DNA from: Bariatricus massiliensis
GTDB taxonomy: Bacteria; Bacillota; Clostridia; Lachnospirales; Lachnospiraceae
Direction of reading: 5' to 3'
Assembly: GCF_900086725.1 (NCBI RefSeq)
Contig: NZ_LT574837.1
Location: forward strand, 724,760 to 788,759
DNA: 64,000 nt
Of the stretch, positions 9,074 through 17,230 are shown piece by piece (positions within the stretch are counted from its first letter, which is position 1; every line of letters begins with the position of its first letter). The notes under the pieces are model-generated. The model was not told where the DNA came from. It did not search any database and saw only the letters and a program-made list of their open reading frames with translations. A program made the translations under genes and the position numbers.

Positions 9074-10006
9074 TTATAGGATACCAATGAATGTAGCACT
9101 AAATACTTGTTCGTCCGCTTCAAACGCATCATATAATTCAGCAAACGTTCCTATGCTCTCTTTAAATAGTTTCATATCATTTCTATATGAAGCTTTATGA
9201 ACATCGCTCCACAAATAATGTAACAGCTTATTCTTTATCTGTTTCTTATGTTCTGTCGCTGAAGCACTCAAGTCAAACTCAATAAAAAATGGTCCTAATT
9301 GCTTATCTTCTCCTAAACCTAAATACTTCTCGTCAGCAATAAAAATATTAAGCTTTTGATATAATTCAACCCAGAAAATAGGCTTAAGACTTGTACCGTC
9401 ATTAATAGAAAGTTGAACATTATTCTTAAAAGTTCCTGAACTACTGCCCGCAACTGGTTTTGGACTAATATATTTCCATTCGAATCGTCTTTTAAATGCT
9501 GTATCCATAACAAACACATTCTGGTCACTGGTATTAACAGTTCCTAAAATATGAAAATTAGGAGGTAACTTCACCTTTGTTGATGGTTTCAAAGGCAAAA
9601 TGTCTTTTGATATTAATTCATTATCAATAAAATACTTACTATACCCCTTATTGACGCCACTTTTTTCTCGATCTAGTAATTGAAAAATATCTCCAAATAT
9701 AGCAGCACAATCCCCCCGTGACATCTCTTCTATTACGAGATAAACTGCATTTGATGTATTTTCATATGCTTTTTCTAATGCTAAAGTAAACACACCTTTT
9801 TGAAAATCATATGTTATAGTGCTAGCGCCTCCAGGCACAGTCGATGGTATTACTTTCGGCAACAACTGGCCAATAAAATCATTGTAAGTAAAATCAGGGT
9901 AGAATGTCACTCTAAAAACATGATCGTCAGGTACTCCACTAATAATTGTAGTATCAATCGTATAACTCTTACCCGTTCCCGGAGCACCGTAATATATTGT
10001 TTGCAT
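9074..10006 (-). CDS. McrB-like AAA+ GTPase restriction subunit
   Basis: The protein is a compact 310-residue AAA+ domain with almost no N-terminal extension. It has Walker A GAPGTGKS at residues 7-14, Walker B VIEE at 91-94 followed by MSRGD, the McrB-specific N-T-(A/S)-D motif as NTSD at 158-161, and an arginine finger region FKRRF near 171-175. The NTSD-type motif is known to mark GTP-using McrB/LlaJI proteins. Escherichia coli McrB has an added DNA-recognition domain that is missing here, so recognition must come from another subunit, possibly the 283-residue protein encoded just upstream. Confidence 0.85.
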   Translation of the reverse strand: MQTIYYGAPGTGKSYTIDTTIISGVPDDHVFRVTFYPDFTYNDFIGQLLPKVIPSTVPGGASTITYDFQKGVFTLALEKAYENTSNAVYLVIEEMSRGDCAAIFGDIFQLLDREKSGVNKGYSKYFIDNELISKDILPLKPSTKVKLPPNFHILGTVNTSDQNVFVMDTAFKRRFEWKYISPKPVAGSSSGTFKNNVQLSINDGTSLKPIFWVELYQKLNIFIADEKYLGLGEDKQLGPFFIEFDLSASATEHKKQIKNKLLHYLWSDVHKASYRNDMKLFKESIGTFAELYDAFEADEQVFSATFIGIL

Positions 10007-10029
10007 AATTTTTTCTCCTCCACTTTATG

Positions 10030-10881
10030 TTAAAATTTTTCCATATATTTTTTAATCAACTTAACACTATCATTATTAATCGTAGAAAGACTTGTTGCAT
10101 CAATTTTATACCCTTCATTGCTTGCCATGTAAGACGCCGGAATAACTCTCAATACATATCTGTATAATTCAGCTGTGACATTTGAATTATTCGCTGTAAA
10201 TCTACCAGATAATATTGTCATGGTTTTTGTAACTGTATCCAAATTGAAGTACTCATTTGTACCACTATACTTGAGAAAATAATCCAATTCTTGTAATGTC
10301 TCAATTGTAGTTATTGGATTACCATTAACATCAAATCTGTTTATTACCTCTTTATACGAATTATTAAAAACGTCCACATAATCAAATCCCATCGTTTCTG
10401 CGCAAATAATTGTCCTTTTTACAGAATCATTACCGATTCTTGATGTCGAACACAAACTTACAATATAAACTGGCATATTATTTATATGTAAATCTTTTGT
10501 TCGCTTCTCGACACTTTTGTAAATTCCCAGAATAGAAGGCATGACATATCTTGATAGAAAATCATTAGCACTACTAACATTAGGCTCAATATAAAAAAAC
10601 AACGCATCTATATTGCCCTTATTATTTTCTATATAGCCACCAAACTTTGATGTAGTACCAGAGTTTTCTACCCTATATCTAATGTTGGTGCTATTTTCAA
10701 CTCTATGATTACGAATAAGTAATTTAGGATTTTTAAGATTCAACTCATCAATTACCCGTTGTATCATTTCATTGACATTATTAACTCCTATCGCAGTCCA
10801 TCTTCCCCTTGTGGGGGCATCTGCATAAGCGCGATTTAGCTTATCAATTAAATCTTGGGGTATTACCAAGCAACGTTCCAT
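10030..10881 (-). CDS. Unrecognised protein in R-M operon, possible DNA-recognition subunit
   Basis: No known family is recognised in this 283-residue protein. The N-terminus (LIDKLNRAYADAPTRGRWTAIGVNNVNEMIQRVIDEL) looks helical and the C-terminal region (LSGRFTANNSNVTAELYRYVLRVIPASYMAS) mixed. There are no predicted membrane segments and no obvious PD-(D/E)xK core; an IDALFFYIEPN strand in the middle is suggestive but incomplete. It sits between the bifunctional methyltransferase and the McrB-like GTPase with gaps of 15 and 23 bases, so it is part of the same operon. A role as sequence-recognition or nuclease subunit is inferred from position alone. Confidence 0.6.
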   Translation of the reverse strand: MERCLVIPQDLIDKLNRAYADAPTRGRWTAIGVNNVNEMIQRVIDELNLKNPKLLIRNHRVENSTNIRYRVENSGTTSKFGGYIENNKGNIDALFFYIEPNVSSANDFLSRYVMPSILGIYKSVEKRTKDLHINNMPVYIVSLCSTSRIGNDSVKRTIICAETMGFDYVDVFNNSYKEVINRFDVNGNPITTIETLQELDYFLKYSGTNEYFNLDTVTKTMTILSGRFTANNSNVTAELYRYVLRVIPASYMASNEGYKIDATSLSTINNDSVKLIKKYMEKF

Positions 10882-10896
10882 ATACTGTGCTCCTTC

Positions 10897-12747
10897 CTAG
10901 TAATTTATTATCAAAACCTCGTTTTTGGCATATCTCCAGCCACTCACTCCCACCTCGATTATTTTATATCCATTCTCTTCTATCCATTGCATTAATAAAG
11001 TATTTTCCTTATCCTTGTGTTTTATCACATTGGATAAAATAAACTTATATCCCAGAGAATCAAGTTGTTTAAGAATTGATAGTAGTTCTATCTCCTCATT
11101 AAGTCCCCACCCCTTCATTCCGCGTTTACCATCGTTATATGCAGCACTAGTAATAAAATAAGGAGGATCAAAATAAAATACTGTTTCTGGTGGATATGTT
11201 TCCCATTTCAAATTAACATAATCGCCATTAATGAGCTCAACTTCCGGAGCTTTACACTTAAAATTAAGGATTCTCTGCTTAATATCTTCACTATAACCAG
11301 CTACTCCTATTGGTGTATTAAATTTATGTGAGCCATTAAATCTTATCATATTTTGAAATGCATACATGTGTAGTACGTACAATTCAAGCGGATTCTGTTT
11401 TTCATTATATAAAGACCTCAATGCTTCATATTGTTCTTTTCCGCCCTTTTCAAGTCCACAAGAGGCTATTTTATTTTCTATATCTTTGATGATTTTAGTT
11501 TTATCTTCGCCAAGCACCCAACTGACCAATTCATAAATGTATGGATTTATTTCATTGTAAACAACTTTTCTTGTCGCAGTTACATTTGCTCCTACATTAA
11601 ATGCACCACCCATTACATCTACAAAAGTATCTATCTGAGCCGGTAATGCCTTCAAAATTTCTGGAAGTAATGTATCCTTACTACCTGAATAATTTATTGG
11701 TGATTTGTTAATCTTCATATCTTTTTTGAAATATATAATTACCTCATTAAGCCCTTTACCATTTCTTTTATTGCTCGAACGGTGATTCTGATATTCTTGA
11801 TAGTCATAATGATTGATTTGAACTTCTCCATCAACAGCAAAATGACTTGCCAACTCACACAACTCCTCTAATGGAACAAGGCCCTGATTGCTATAACTAA
11901 TCAGTACATGTTCAAATTTTATTTGTCTAAATAAATCTTCAAATATAAGTTTTGCCTTAGTTCTCTGTGCGTATAGAGAGTTTTGACCATCCCTGCCTCT
12001 TTTTCCTCCGACACCTTTGATTGCAGGTGCATCATATTTTGTCAAAGTTTCAAACATATGGTAAGCAGATACATACTGTGTAACTGTGTATGGAGGATCG
12101 ATATATGCAATGTCTCCCGTTATTTCCCGAACTAGCTCATTTGTATCTCGATTGTAAACCGTGTTTTTACCATATAAATCAACTTCATTAATTTCGAGAG
12201 GCTGAAGTTCAAATTCTTTTCCAGCTCTCGAATCCCAAAACTTAAAAAATGCTTCGTAGGTCCCTGATGTATTTGAAACTCTTGTTAGACTGTCCATCAT
12301 AGATGCAAGTAAGAAGTAATATTCATTCTCATTAATTTCGTCTGTTGTAAACAGTTCTTCTATTTTTAGTCTTATTCCATCAATTTTTATTCCATTGGAC
12401 TCTGTAAAGAACATTCTATCCCCAATTGGAGTATAGTTATTATAAAAAAAGAATTTATCATCAGGTGTGAAGTTCATTTTATTTAACCAGTCAAAAATGT
12501 TACAACCAATCTTTCTTTCAATTTTTTTGAATTTTGGCGTTCTTCCATATTTCAGTTTAGCCATATTTAACACGTACGAAAAATAAAGAAAATCGTTTGA
12601 TATCACGTTATATCTATCCTTAAAATAATCTCCTACGCACCCAGTACCTGCAAATAAATCTGCAAATGTCTCACCTTGAATATTGTTCTTTTTTATCACA
12701 TCTTCTATTGATGAAAGTAATTTAATTTTACTTCCCAAGTATCGCAT
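10897..12747 (-). CDS. Bifunctional N6-adenine DNA methyltransferase, M.FokI-like
   Basis: Two D12-class (Dam-type) adenine methyltransferase domains are fused in 616 residues. The first has a SAM motif FAGTG at 32-36 and the catalytic DPPY at 217-220. The second starts near 347 (SPINYSGSKDTLL), has a variant SAM motif (DVMGGAFNVGAN near 377-387) and DPPY at 527-530. Such double proteins, as in M.FokI, methylate both strands of an asymmetric site, one domain per strand. This implies an asymmetric target for the whole system. It is the second gene of the operon after a small helix-turn-helix gene, with translation products well separated. Confidence 0.9.
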   Translation of the reverse strand: MRYLGSKIKLLSSIEDVIKKNNIQGETFADLFAGTGCVGDYFKDRYNVISNDFLYFSYVLNMAKLKYGRTPKFKKIERKIGCNIFDWLNKMNFTPDDKFFFYNNYTPIGDRMFFTESNGIKIDGIRLKIEELFTTDEINENEYYFLLASMMDSLTRVSNTSGTYEAFFKFWDSRAGKEFELQPLEINEVDLYGKNTVYNRDTNELVREITGDIAYIDPPYTVTQYVSAYHMFETLTKYDAPAIKGVGGKRGRDGQNSLYAQRTKAKLIFEDLFRQIKFEHVLISYSNQGLVPLEELCELASHFAVDGEVQINHYDYQEYQNHRSSNKRNGKGLNEVIIYFKKDMKINKSPINYSGSKDTLLPEILKALPAQIDTFVDVMGGAFNVGANVTATRKVVYNEINPYIYELVSWVLGEDKTKIIKDIENKIASCGLEKGGKEQYEALRSLYNEKQNPLELYVLHMYAFQNMIRFNGSHKFNTPIGVAGYSEDIKQRILNFKCKAPEVELINGDYVNLKWETYPPETVFYFDPPYFITSAAYNDGKRGMKGWGLNEEIELLSILKQLDSLGYKFILSNVIKHKDKENTLLMQWIEENGYKIIEVGVSGWRYAKNEVLIINY

Positions 12748-12771
12748 AATTTCACCTTTTCTATTGATTTT

Positions 12772-12948
12772 CTATTCGTTGCCTTTGGCGCGTCTTGGAT
12801 CTTCCGGCTTTTTCGCATCCCTTGGAATAAGCCATGTTTTCCCTTTCTTAACCGCGCCTTCTACTCTGCCTTCACTACATAGCAGTGAAATTCTTCGTGC
12901 TGATATTTTCCATATTTTAGACATTTCATTAGTCGTCAAAAAATCCAT
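12772..12948 (-). CDS. Small helix-turn-helix protein, first gene of the R-M operon
   Basis: The 58-residue product (start ATG at 12948, with GGAGG five bases upstream) reads LTTNEMSKIWKISARRISLLCSEGRVEGA, a MerR/excisionase-like winged helix-turn-helix, and ends in a basic tail. Similar small proteins often precede DNA methyltransferase genes, where they may act as controller proteins that delay nuclease expression. Its stop is 24 bases before the methyltransferase start on the same strand. Confidence 0.7.
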   Translation of the reverse strand: MDFLTTNEMSKIWKISARRISLLCSEGRVEGAVKKGKTWLIPRDAKKPEDPRRAKGNE

Positions 12949-13091
12949 ATTAGCCTCCATTTTCGAATCAACCACTTACTCTTATATTATATTCATTTAT
13001 CGGAATAGTTTCAACTGTATAATTATTAACACTTTCTGACATGCAAAAAGATTACCAGTCTATTCCACCAGTTATTTTTTTAACTATTAAG

Positions 13092-13346
13092 CTATAGTTT
13101 CTCTCCTGTAATAATCAATTTACCATCAAGGCATTCTATGTTGATTTCAGACCCAGATTCAAAACCTAGCTCTTCTAACCACTTACCCTGCACTCTAATT
13201 TGCGGCACAGTTTTGTATCACAATTTTCGATAGTCGTATCCACTTGACGAAGATACACTACTCTCATAAACTTTAAAACTCCTACGATTCTTCCATAAAC
13301 ATTGTTCCTTTCGTATTTTTATAAAGATAATTTTGATATTTTGCAC
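13092..13346 (-). pseudogene. SymE-like toxin gene with in-frame TGA
   Basis: One open frame is broken only by a TGA at 13218-13220. The downstream part reads VPQIRVQGKWLEELGF then GSEINIECLDGKLIITGEKL and the upstream part reads SFKVYESSVSSSSGYDYRKL, together matching the SymE type I toxin family (AbrB-like fold, MazE-related). Because the frame is the same on both sides, a single nonsense change is enough to explain the break. No ATG was found, and the possible upstream GTG at 13346 is weak. Most likely an inactivated toxin remnant. Confidence 0.55.
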
Positions 13347-13444
13347 TGATACGTGCCGGAACTTATAACGAAGCTGCCAATACTGCATGGACATTTCTTT
13401 TTAAAAAAGATTATGTTATTTGGTAGTTCATTTTACTCTTGCTA

Positions 13445-13876
13445 TCATATTTCGACAACCGATTTCATAAAAGATAGCTTCTTCACAAAAATAATTTCCA
13501 AGGGTTCTTCGGGCAACAGGAGTGCACCAGAATCCACATAGTTCAGTTTACGATAAAAATACTGTGCCGTTTCATTCGACAAAGAAGATGTCATGACTAA
13601 ATGATACCCATCAGTCTTCATTTGTTTTTCCCAATAAGCAACCATTTTTCTTCCATAACCACTGCTACGATACTGTTCAAGTATAAACAGCATATTCATA
13701 AACGGCGTGTTATCCCAGAACAGATTCCATCGCAGCCAACCTATAAGTATTTCGTTATCTTCTGCCACAATTACCCGGCCAAGCGACACGGCAGATTCCA
13801 GTTCCGTTATCCTGATGTGTTTATCATATGTAGAAAGAATTTCAATGTCTGATTTTTCTGCAAACCTAATTTTCAT
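13445..13876 (-). CDS. GNAT-family N-acetyltransferase
   Basis: The 143-residue product starts at the ATG at 13876 (GGAGGGG upstream). It has a GNAT core: IRFAEKSDIEIL first strand, VIVAEDNEILIGWLRW beta hairpin, FILEQYRSSGYGRKMVAYWE acetyl-CoA loop (Q/R-x-x-G-x-G/A form) and ETAQYFYRKLNYVDSG. Its start overlaps the stop of a small upstream reading frame by ATGA, suggesting coupled translation. The substrate is unknown. Confidence 0.82.
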   Translation of the reverse strand: MKIRFAEKSDIEILSTYDKHIRITELESAVSLGRVIVAEDNEILIGWLRWNLFWDNTPFMNMLFILEQYRSSGYGRKMVAYWEKQMKTDGYHLVMTSSLSNETAQYFYRKLNYVDSGALLLPEEPLEIIFVKKLSFMKSVVEI

Positions 13877-14084
13877 ATGCTCCCCTCCACATACTCTAGC
13901 CCATGCTCCCGACACCACTCCATTGCCAGTTTCCTGTAATACTCTGCCTGAAAATCGTGCCACTTCTGTGAAATTCCCATTCTGTCTACCATATCCTTAC
14001 ATCTCCTGAAAGCTCCCGCCCTCGTATGGCACATTCCAGTTTATCCGCCCTTTCACCTTTTAAAGTCCAGATAAATTCTTCCAT
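13873..14084 (-). pseudogene. Two overlapping short frames, probably one frameshifted small gene
   Basis: Two short minus-strand frames overlap: a 32-residue frame (14084 to 13986, MEEFIWTLKGERADKL...) and a 39-residue frame (13992 to 13873, MVDRMGISQKWHDFQ...). The second ends exactly over the start of the GNAT gene. Read together with a one-base shift they make a continuous, protein-like sequence, so an ancestral gene of about 65-70 residues is likely. The family is not recognised. Confidence 0.35.
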
Positions 14085-14111
14085 AACAATCTCTTGCAAT
14101 AGTTCCCTGCT

Positions 14112-14732
14112 TCATTTCTTCTTTTGTTCCTGTACCCTGAACAATGTCATCTGACGAAGCAATTCATACGGCATGGGTTTATCATACGGCAGCTGTAACG
14201 TGCCTTTTGAATATTTGTAATCCGCAAAACTGTCCTTAAATGCTTCAATTGCGCTTGGAGAAGGATGAAAACCCAAGTGTCTCTTTTCCCCCGAAAAATG
14301 AACAAGATTGCCGTTAAGTACAAAGGTAGCCATACCCCAGGAAATCTTCTCGGTAATATCCGGTGAGCACTCTAAAATAATCTGCCGCAATGTTTCCATG
14401 CGCTGCCGCACATCATTGCTGTAGCTAGCAATATATTCATCTACAGTAGAAAACGCCGGCTTTGGCTTTTCCCGTTCTTCCAGAGTCACATGAATCTTCT
14501 CCCCCGGCTGTTTACCAATCTTTGTACGGATATCCTTTCGAACACCAATGATATGACATAGCGTACCCATCTTCACCACCTGTCCGTCATAAGGCTCTCC
14601 GTCAAAAGTTGCGTGTACCAGCAGACGTGATTTTCCAAAAATGGCTTTTATATCGAACGGCACTTCTACATATGCAGCATCCATATCTGGATTTTTAATT
14701 AAAACTGCATCAAATTCAAGAACTTTCTTCAT
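14112..14732 (-). CDS. DUF1905 + DUF1801 (YdeI/YdhG-like) protein
   Basis: The start is taken as the ATG at 14732, which has GGGGGAT upstream; an in-frame ATG at 14795 extends it without a site. Residues 1-95 (EFDAVLIKNPDMDAAYVEVPFDI..., then VRKDIRTKIGKQPGEKIHVTLEER) match DUF1905. Residues 100-206 (VDEYIASYSNDVRQRMETLRQII..., EKISWGMATFVLNGNLVHFSG) match DUF1801, the YdhG-like fold. The combination is common in Firmicutes as 'bacteriocin-protection or YdeI-like' proteins of uncertain role. Confidence 0.8.
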   Translation of the reverse strand: MKKVLEFDAVLIKNPDMDAAYVEVPFDIKAIFGKSRLLVHATFDGEPYDGQVVKMGTLCHIIGVRKDIRTKIGKQPGEKIHVTLEEREKPKPAFSTVDEYIASYSNDVRQRMETLRQIILECSPDITEKISWGMATFVLNGNLVHFSGEKRHLGFHPSPSAIEAFKDSFADYKYSKGTLQLPYDKPMPYELLRQMTLFRVQEQKKK

Positions 14733-14795
14733 TTCTATCCCCCATCTCTTCTGCTCTTCCAATACGGATTCCCTGTGCCGAATCAATAATTTCAT

Positions 14796-14885
14796 TCATT
14801 TCACATCTTCTTCACGGTAATCCCGCTCTCCTCCAGCATCATGTTTCACAGAAAGCACTCCCTTTTTCTCATAATAACGCAGAGT
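14796..14885 (-). pseudogene. MerR-family regulator remnant
   Basis: A short open stretch reads YTLRYYEKKGVL then VKHDAGGERDYREEDVK before a stop. This is the DNA-binding helix region of a MerR regulator of the type that pairs with a carboxymuconolactone decarboxylase gene. Stops lie on both sides (an upstream TAG seven codons before the motif), so both ends are missing. It lies opposite the decarboxylase remnant at 14962. Confidence 0.6.
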
Positions 14886-14961
14886 GTATGAACCTATAGC
14901 CTAAGTACTATTCTTTCTTTAACAGATAACTACATTTTATCAAAATTGGAGGTAAAAAGAA

Positions 14962-15027
14962 ATGAAGAAAACAAGATTTGAATCAGGTATGGAAAGCTTA
15001 AAGAAAATTGACGGTGCAGGAGCATGA
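14962..15027 (+). pseudogene. Carboxymuconolactone decarboxylase remnant (22 codons)
   Basis: A good ribosome binding site (GGAGG) is followed by an ATG and 21 residues starting MKKTRFESGMESLKKIDG, the N-terminus typical of clostridial carboxymuconolactone decarboxylase-family proteins. A TGA then ends it and the downstream bases do not continue the family. It is divergent from the MerR remnant, the usual gene pairing, so both are relics of one locus. Confidence 0.5.
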
Positions 15028-15113
15028 GAATTGTCAAAGGAAAATTGTGGAGATATTTCTACAGTGCACCCCTATACTGGATTTCCATTTTTCCACTGCT
15101 ATTTACCAACACC

Positions 15114-15635
15114 TTAAATATACCGTCTAACTTTTTTCATGTACTGTCTGTATTCCTCCCCAAATGTTTCTATGCACCATTTCTCTTCTGAAAGAATAAT
15201 CCAATGTGAAGAAATTTGAAATATGATTACAATCCCGAATAACGAGAGCGACTGCGTCAGCAGTGCGCACCCTGCGAAATAAATAAAATAGGATACATAC
15301 ATTGGATTACGGGAAAATCGGTAAAGTCCATTACAATTTAGCCCGTCATCCGAAGGTTTCGCAAAATTCACAATCGAAACCGCACAAAGTATCAATCCTG
15401 TCGCATAAAAAAACAATCCGGCACAAAATATCCAGAAAAATCTTATTCTTACCGTAAGGAAACATATATAAATGAATATTGCCAAATTTGATATTTGATA
15501 AACCCAATATGCTGTTATTTCTTTTCCTGCTAACGGAGCAAAATAAGCGGCACGTTTCACCGCATCTTTATTTAAAAGTGTCAACAGTCCGAACCGTATC
15601 AGAAAAAATGGAATTAGCAATAAAAAACCTTTCAT
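15114..15635 (-). CDS. Isoprenylcysteine carboxyl methyltransferase-like membrane protein
   Basis: The start is taken at 15635, with GGAGAGG upstream. The product of about 173 residues has four to five hydrophobic segments (LLLIPFFLIRFGLLTLL, YQISNLAIFIYICFL, FWIFCAGLFFYATGLIL, YFIYFAGCALL) and the conserved NGLYRFSRNPMYVSYF region with a C-terminal EEKWCIETFGEEYRQYMKKVRRYI. This is the SAM-binding signature of the ICMT/PEMT family. Bacterial members methylate small molecules or lipids at the membrane; the substrate is not known. Confidence 0.8.
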   Translation of the reverse strand: MKGFLLLIPFFLIRFGLLTLLNKDAVKRAAYFAPLAGKEITAYWVYQISNLAIFIYICFLTVRIRFFWIFCAGLFFYATGLILCAVSIVNFAKPSDDGLNCNGLYRFSRNPMYVSYFIYFAGCALLTQSLSLFGIVIIFQISSHWIILSEEKWCIETFGEEYRQYMKKVRRYI

Positions 15636-15684
15636 GATAGATACCTCTCCGTCTCTGTAAATGAGCTTTTTAAGAGAATACACT

Positions 15685-16257
15685 TTAATCTTCATACCTA
15701 TTCCCGAAATCAAGCTTTGCACGCCTTGTCTGGTCCTTTACAAAAGCGGCCTTACTTTCCGTATAATCATCCCTGTTATGCTCATATTGTTTCCACAGCC
15801 GCAGCTTGAGAGCTTCATATTCCGCTGCTATAGCAGGATATTCATTCAGGTAATCCCGAAAATACAATTCGTCATGATCACCTTCCATGCGCAGATGGAG
15901 ATGATAAACCCGCTCTGCGAACCCATTTTCCGTATACCCTTTATTGAATGAAATGCTTTTCTCCGACTCTGCCATACCTATATATCCTGCCTCCGATAAT
16001 GGCTCCTTAAATTCTTGCAAGTTATAGCTCTCTGATACTTCCACAAGGATATCTATAATTGGCTTTGCCCATATTGCTTTGATAGCTGTGCTTCCGATAT
16101 GGCTGATTCGCTTTATCCTATCTGAAGGCAAAATTCCCTTTAAAGCCGTTTCTTCTTCGTGATACCAATCTTTCCAGCACTCCTCATGCTCTGTCAGAAA
16201 AATCGGAAATAACTGCCATAGCTCCTCCAAATTCATCTGAGACAATTTTTTCCCCAT
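15685..16257 (-). CDS. GrpB-family (UPF0157) nucleotidyltransferase-like protein
   Basis: From the ATG at 16257 the 190-residue product shows the GrpB pattern: ISHIGSTAIKAIWAKPIIDILVEV (a nucleotidyltransferase G-S-T...D-x-x-V core) and YHLHLRMEGDHDELYFRDYLNEYPAIAAEYEALKLRL. The open frame continues 42 codons upstream, but those residues are a decayed acetyltransferase end and not part of GrpB. The function of the family is unknown. Confidence 0.8.
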   Translation of the reverse strand: MGKKLSQMNLEELWQLFPIFLTEHEECWKDWYHEEETALKGILPSDRIKRISHIGSTAIKAIWAKPIIDILVEVSESYNLQEFKEPLSEAGYIGMAESEKSISFNKGYTENGFAERVYHLHLRMEGDHDELYFRDYLNEYPAIAAEYEALKLRLWKQYEHNRDDYTESKAAFVKDQTRRAKLDFGNRYED

Positions 16258-16549
16258 CCGTTCTTCCTCATTCCCATCGACAATTTCAAATCCCACTTTT
16301 TTGTATGACTTTACGTCGTAGTTTTCCTTTTGTACAACAAGTGATGCCTGTTGATATCCTCTTCGTTTTAATATACAAAGCATTTCCTACATGAAAGCAG
16401 TACCGATTCTTTTTCTTCGCAAAATCCGTTACATATACCTGTAGCTCAGGCTGTTCGACGACTTTCCTCGGCGGAGCAGGCACACTCTTTGGCACAAAAA
16501 TAGCTTCATATAAAAAAATTTCAAGCAGACTGGACTCGTCAGCGATATA
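16258..16549 (-). pseudogene. GNAT acetyltransferase remnant, frameshifted and internally deleted
   Basis: Two frames carry pieces of one gene. The first (16286-16549) reads LLEIFLYEAIFVPKS then ELQVYVTDFAKKKNRYCF, an acetyltransferase N-terminus. The second, in frame with grpB just upstream of it, reads RGYQQASLVVQKENYDVKSY then KVGFEIVDGNEEER, an acetyltransferase C-terminus. The acetyl-CoA-binding middle is missing. It lies between two intact genes, and its 5' end overlaps the stop of the next GNAT gene. Confidence 0.6.
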
Positions 16550-17048
16550 CGATATAGCGGTAATGCGGCATATCGACACCTTTATAATATTTTGTCCATG
16601 TGTCCGTCATTGTCATACCGTTTCTTATGGCTACATTTTGAGATGCAACATTGGTATCTCTGATAATAGAGCAGACTTCATCCGCTTTTAAAATTTCAAA
16701 CGCATACTTTTTACATGCCTTTGCCGCTTCGGTAGCATACCCTTTATGCCAGTATAGCCGTTCGAAAAGATAACCAATCTCTAGCACTTCCTCCTCTTTC
16801 CACTGCTGCATCGAAAGTCCACATTGGCCAATCATTTCATCCGTCTCTTTAAGGATGACTGCCCATAAACCAAAGTTCCATTTTTGATAACGCAAAATTT
16901 GTTTATCTAACCATTCCTGCACTTCAATATCACTGAACGCCCCTTCGTAAGCGTACATAGTTTCCTCATCTTTTAATATCTTGCTTAAAGATTTGAAATC
17001 AGACCGATTCATCTCTCGTAAATATAACCTATCCGTTTCAAATATCAT
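16539..17048 (-). CDS. GNAT-family N-acetyltransferase (RimJ/RimL type)
   Basis: This is a 169-residue RimJ/RimL-like enzyme: FETDRLYLREMNRSDFKSL N-terminus, EVLEIGYLFERLYWHKGYATEAAKACKKYAF with the acetyl-CoA loop, and SQNVAIRNGMTMTDTW C-terminal motif. It is full length. It acetylates an N-terminus or a small amine; the substrate cannot be told. Confidence 0.83.
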   Translation of the reverse strand: MIFETDRLYLREMNRSDFKSLSKILKDEETMYAYEGAFSDIEVQEWLDKQILRYQKWNFGLWAVILKETDEMIGQCGLSMQQWKEEEVLEIGYLFERLYWHKGYATEAAKACKKYAFEILKADEVCSIIRDTNVASQNVAIRNGMTMTDTWTKYYKGVDMPHYRYIVYR

Positions 17049-17230
17049 ATTATCATCACCTCAAGTTCAAATTTTAGGCTAAGTTCAGTTTATTATATCG
17101 GGTAATAAATCCACTGAATCTGCATTTCCAAATCGGTCAATGGTATTTAGGAAACAGAGGTCTATTCATAGGGGAACAGGCAACCGTTTTATTCTCACGA
17201 ATGTTCTGGCAAGCCGGACGTTTTTAAACA

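Noticed and set aside
10809..11161. Short plus-strand frames opposite the methyltransferase gene
   Set aside because: They overlap each other and the conserved second DPPY domain; they are chance frames.
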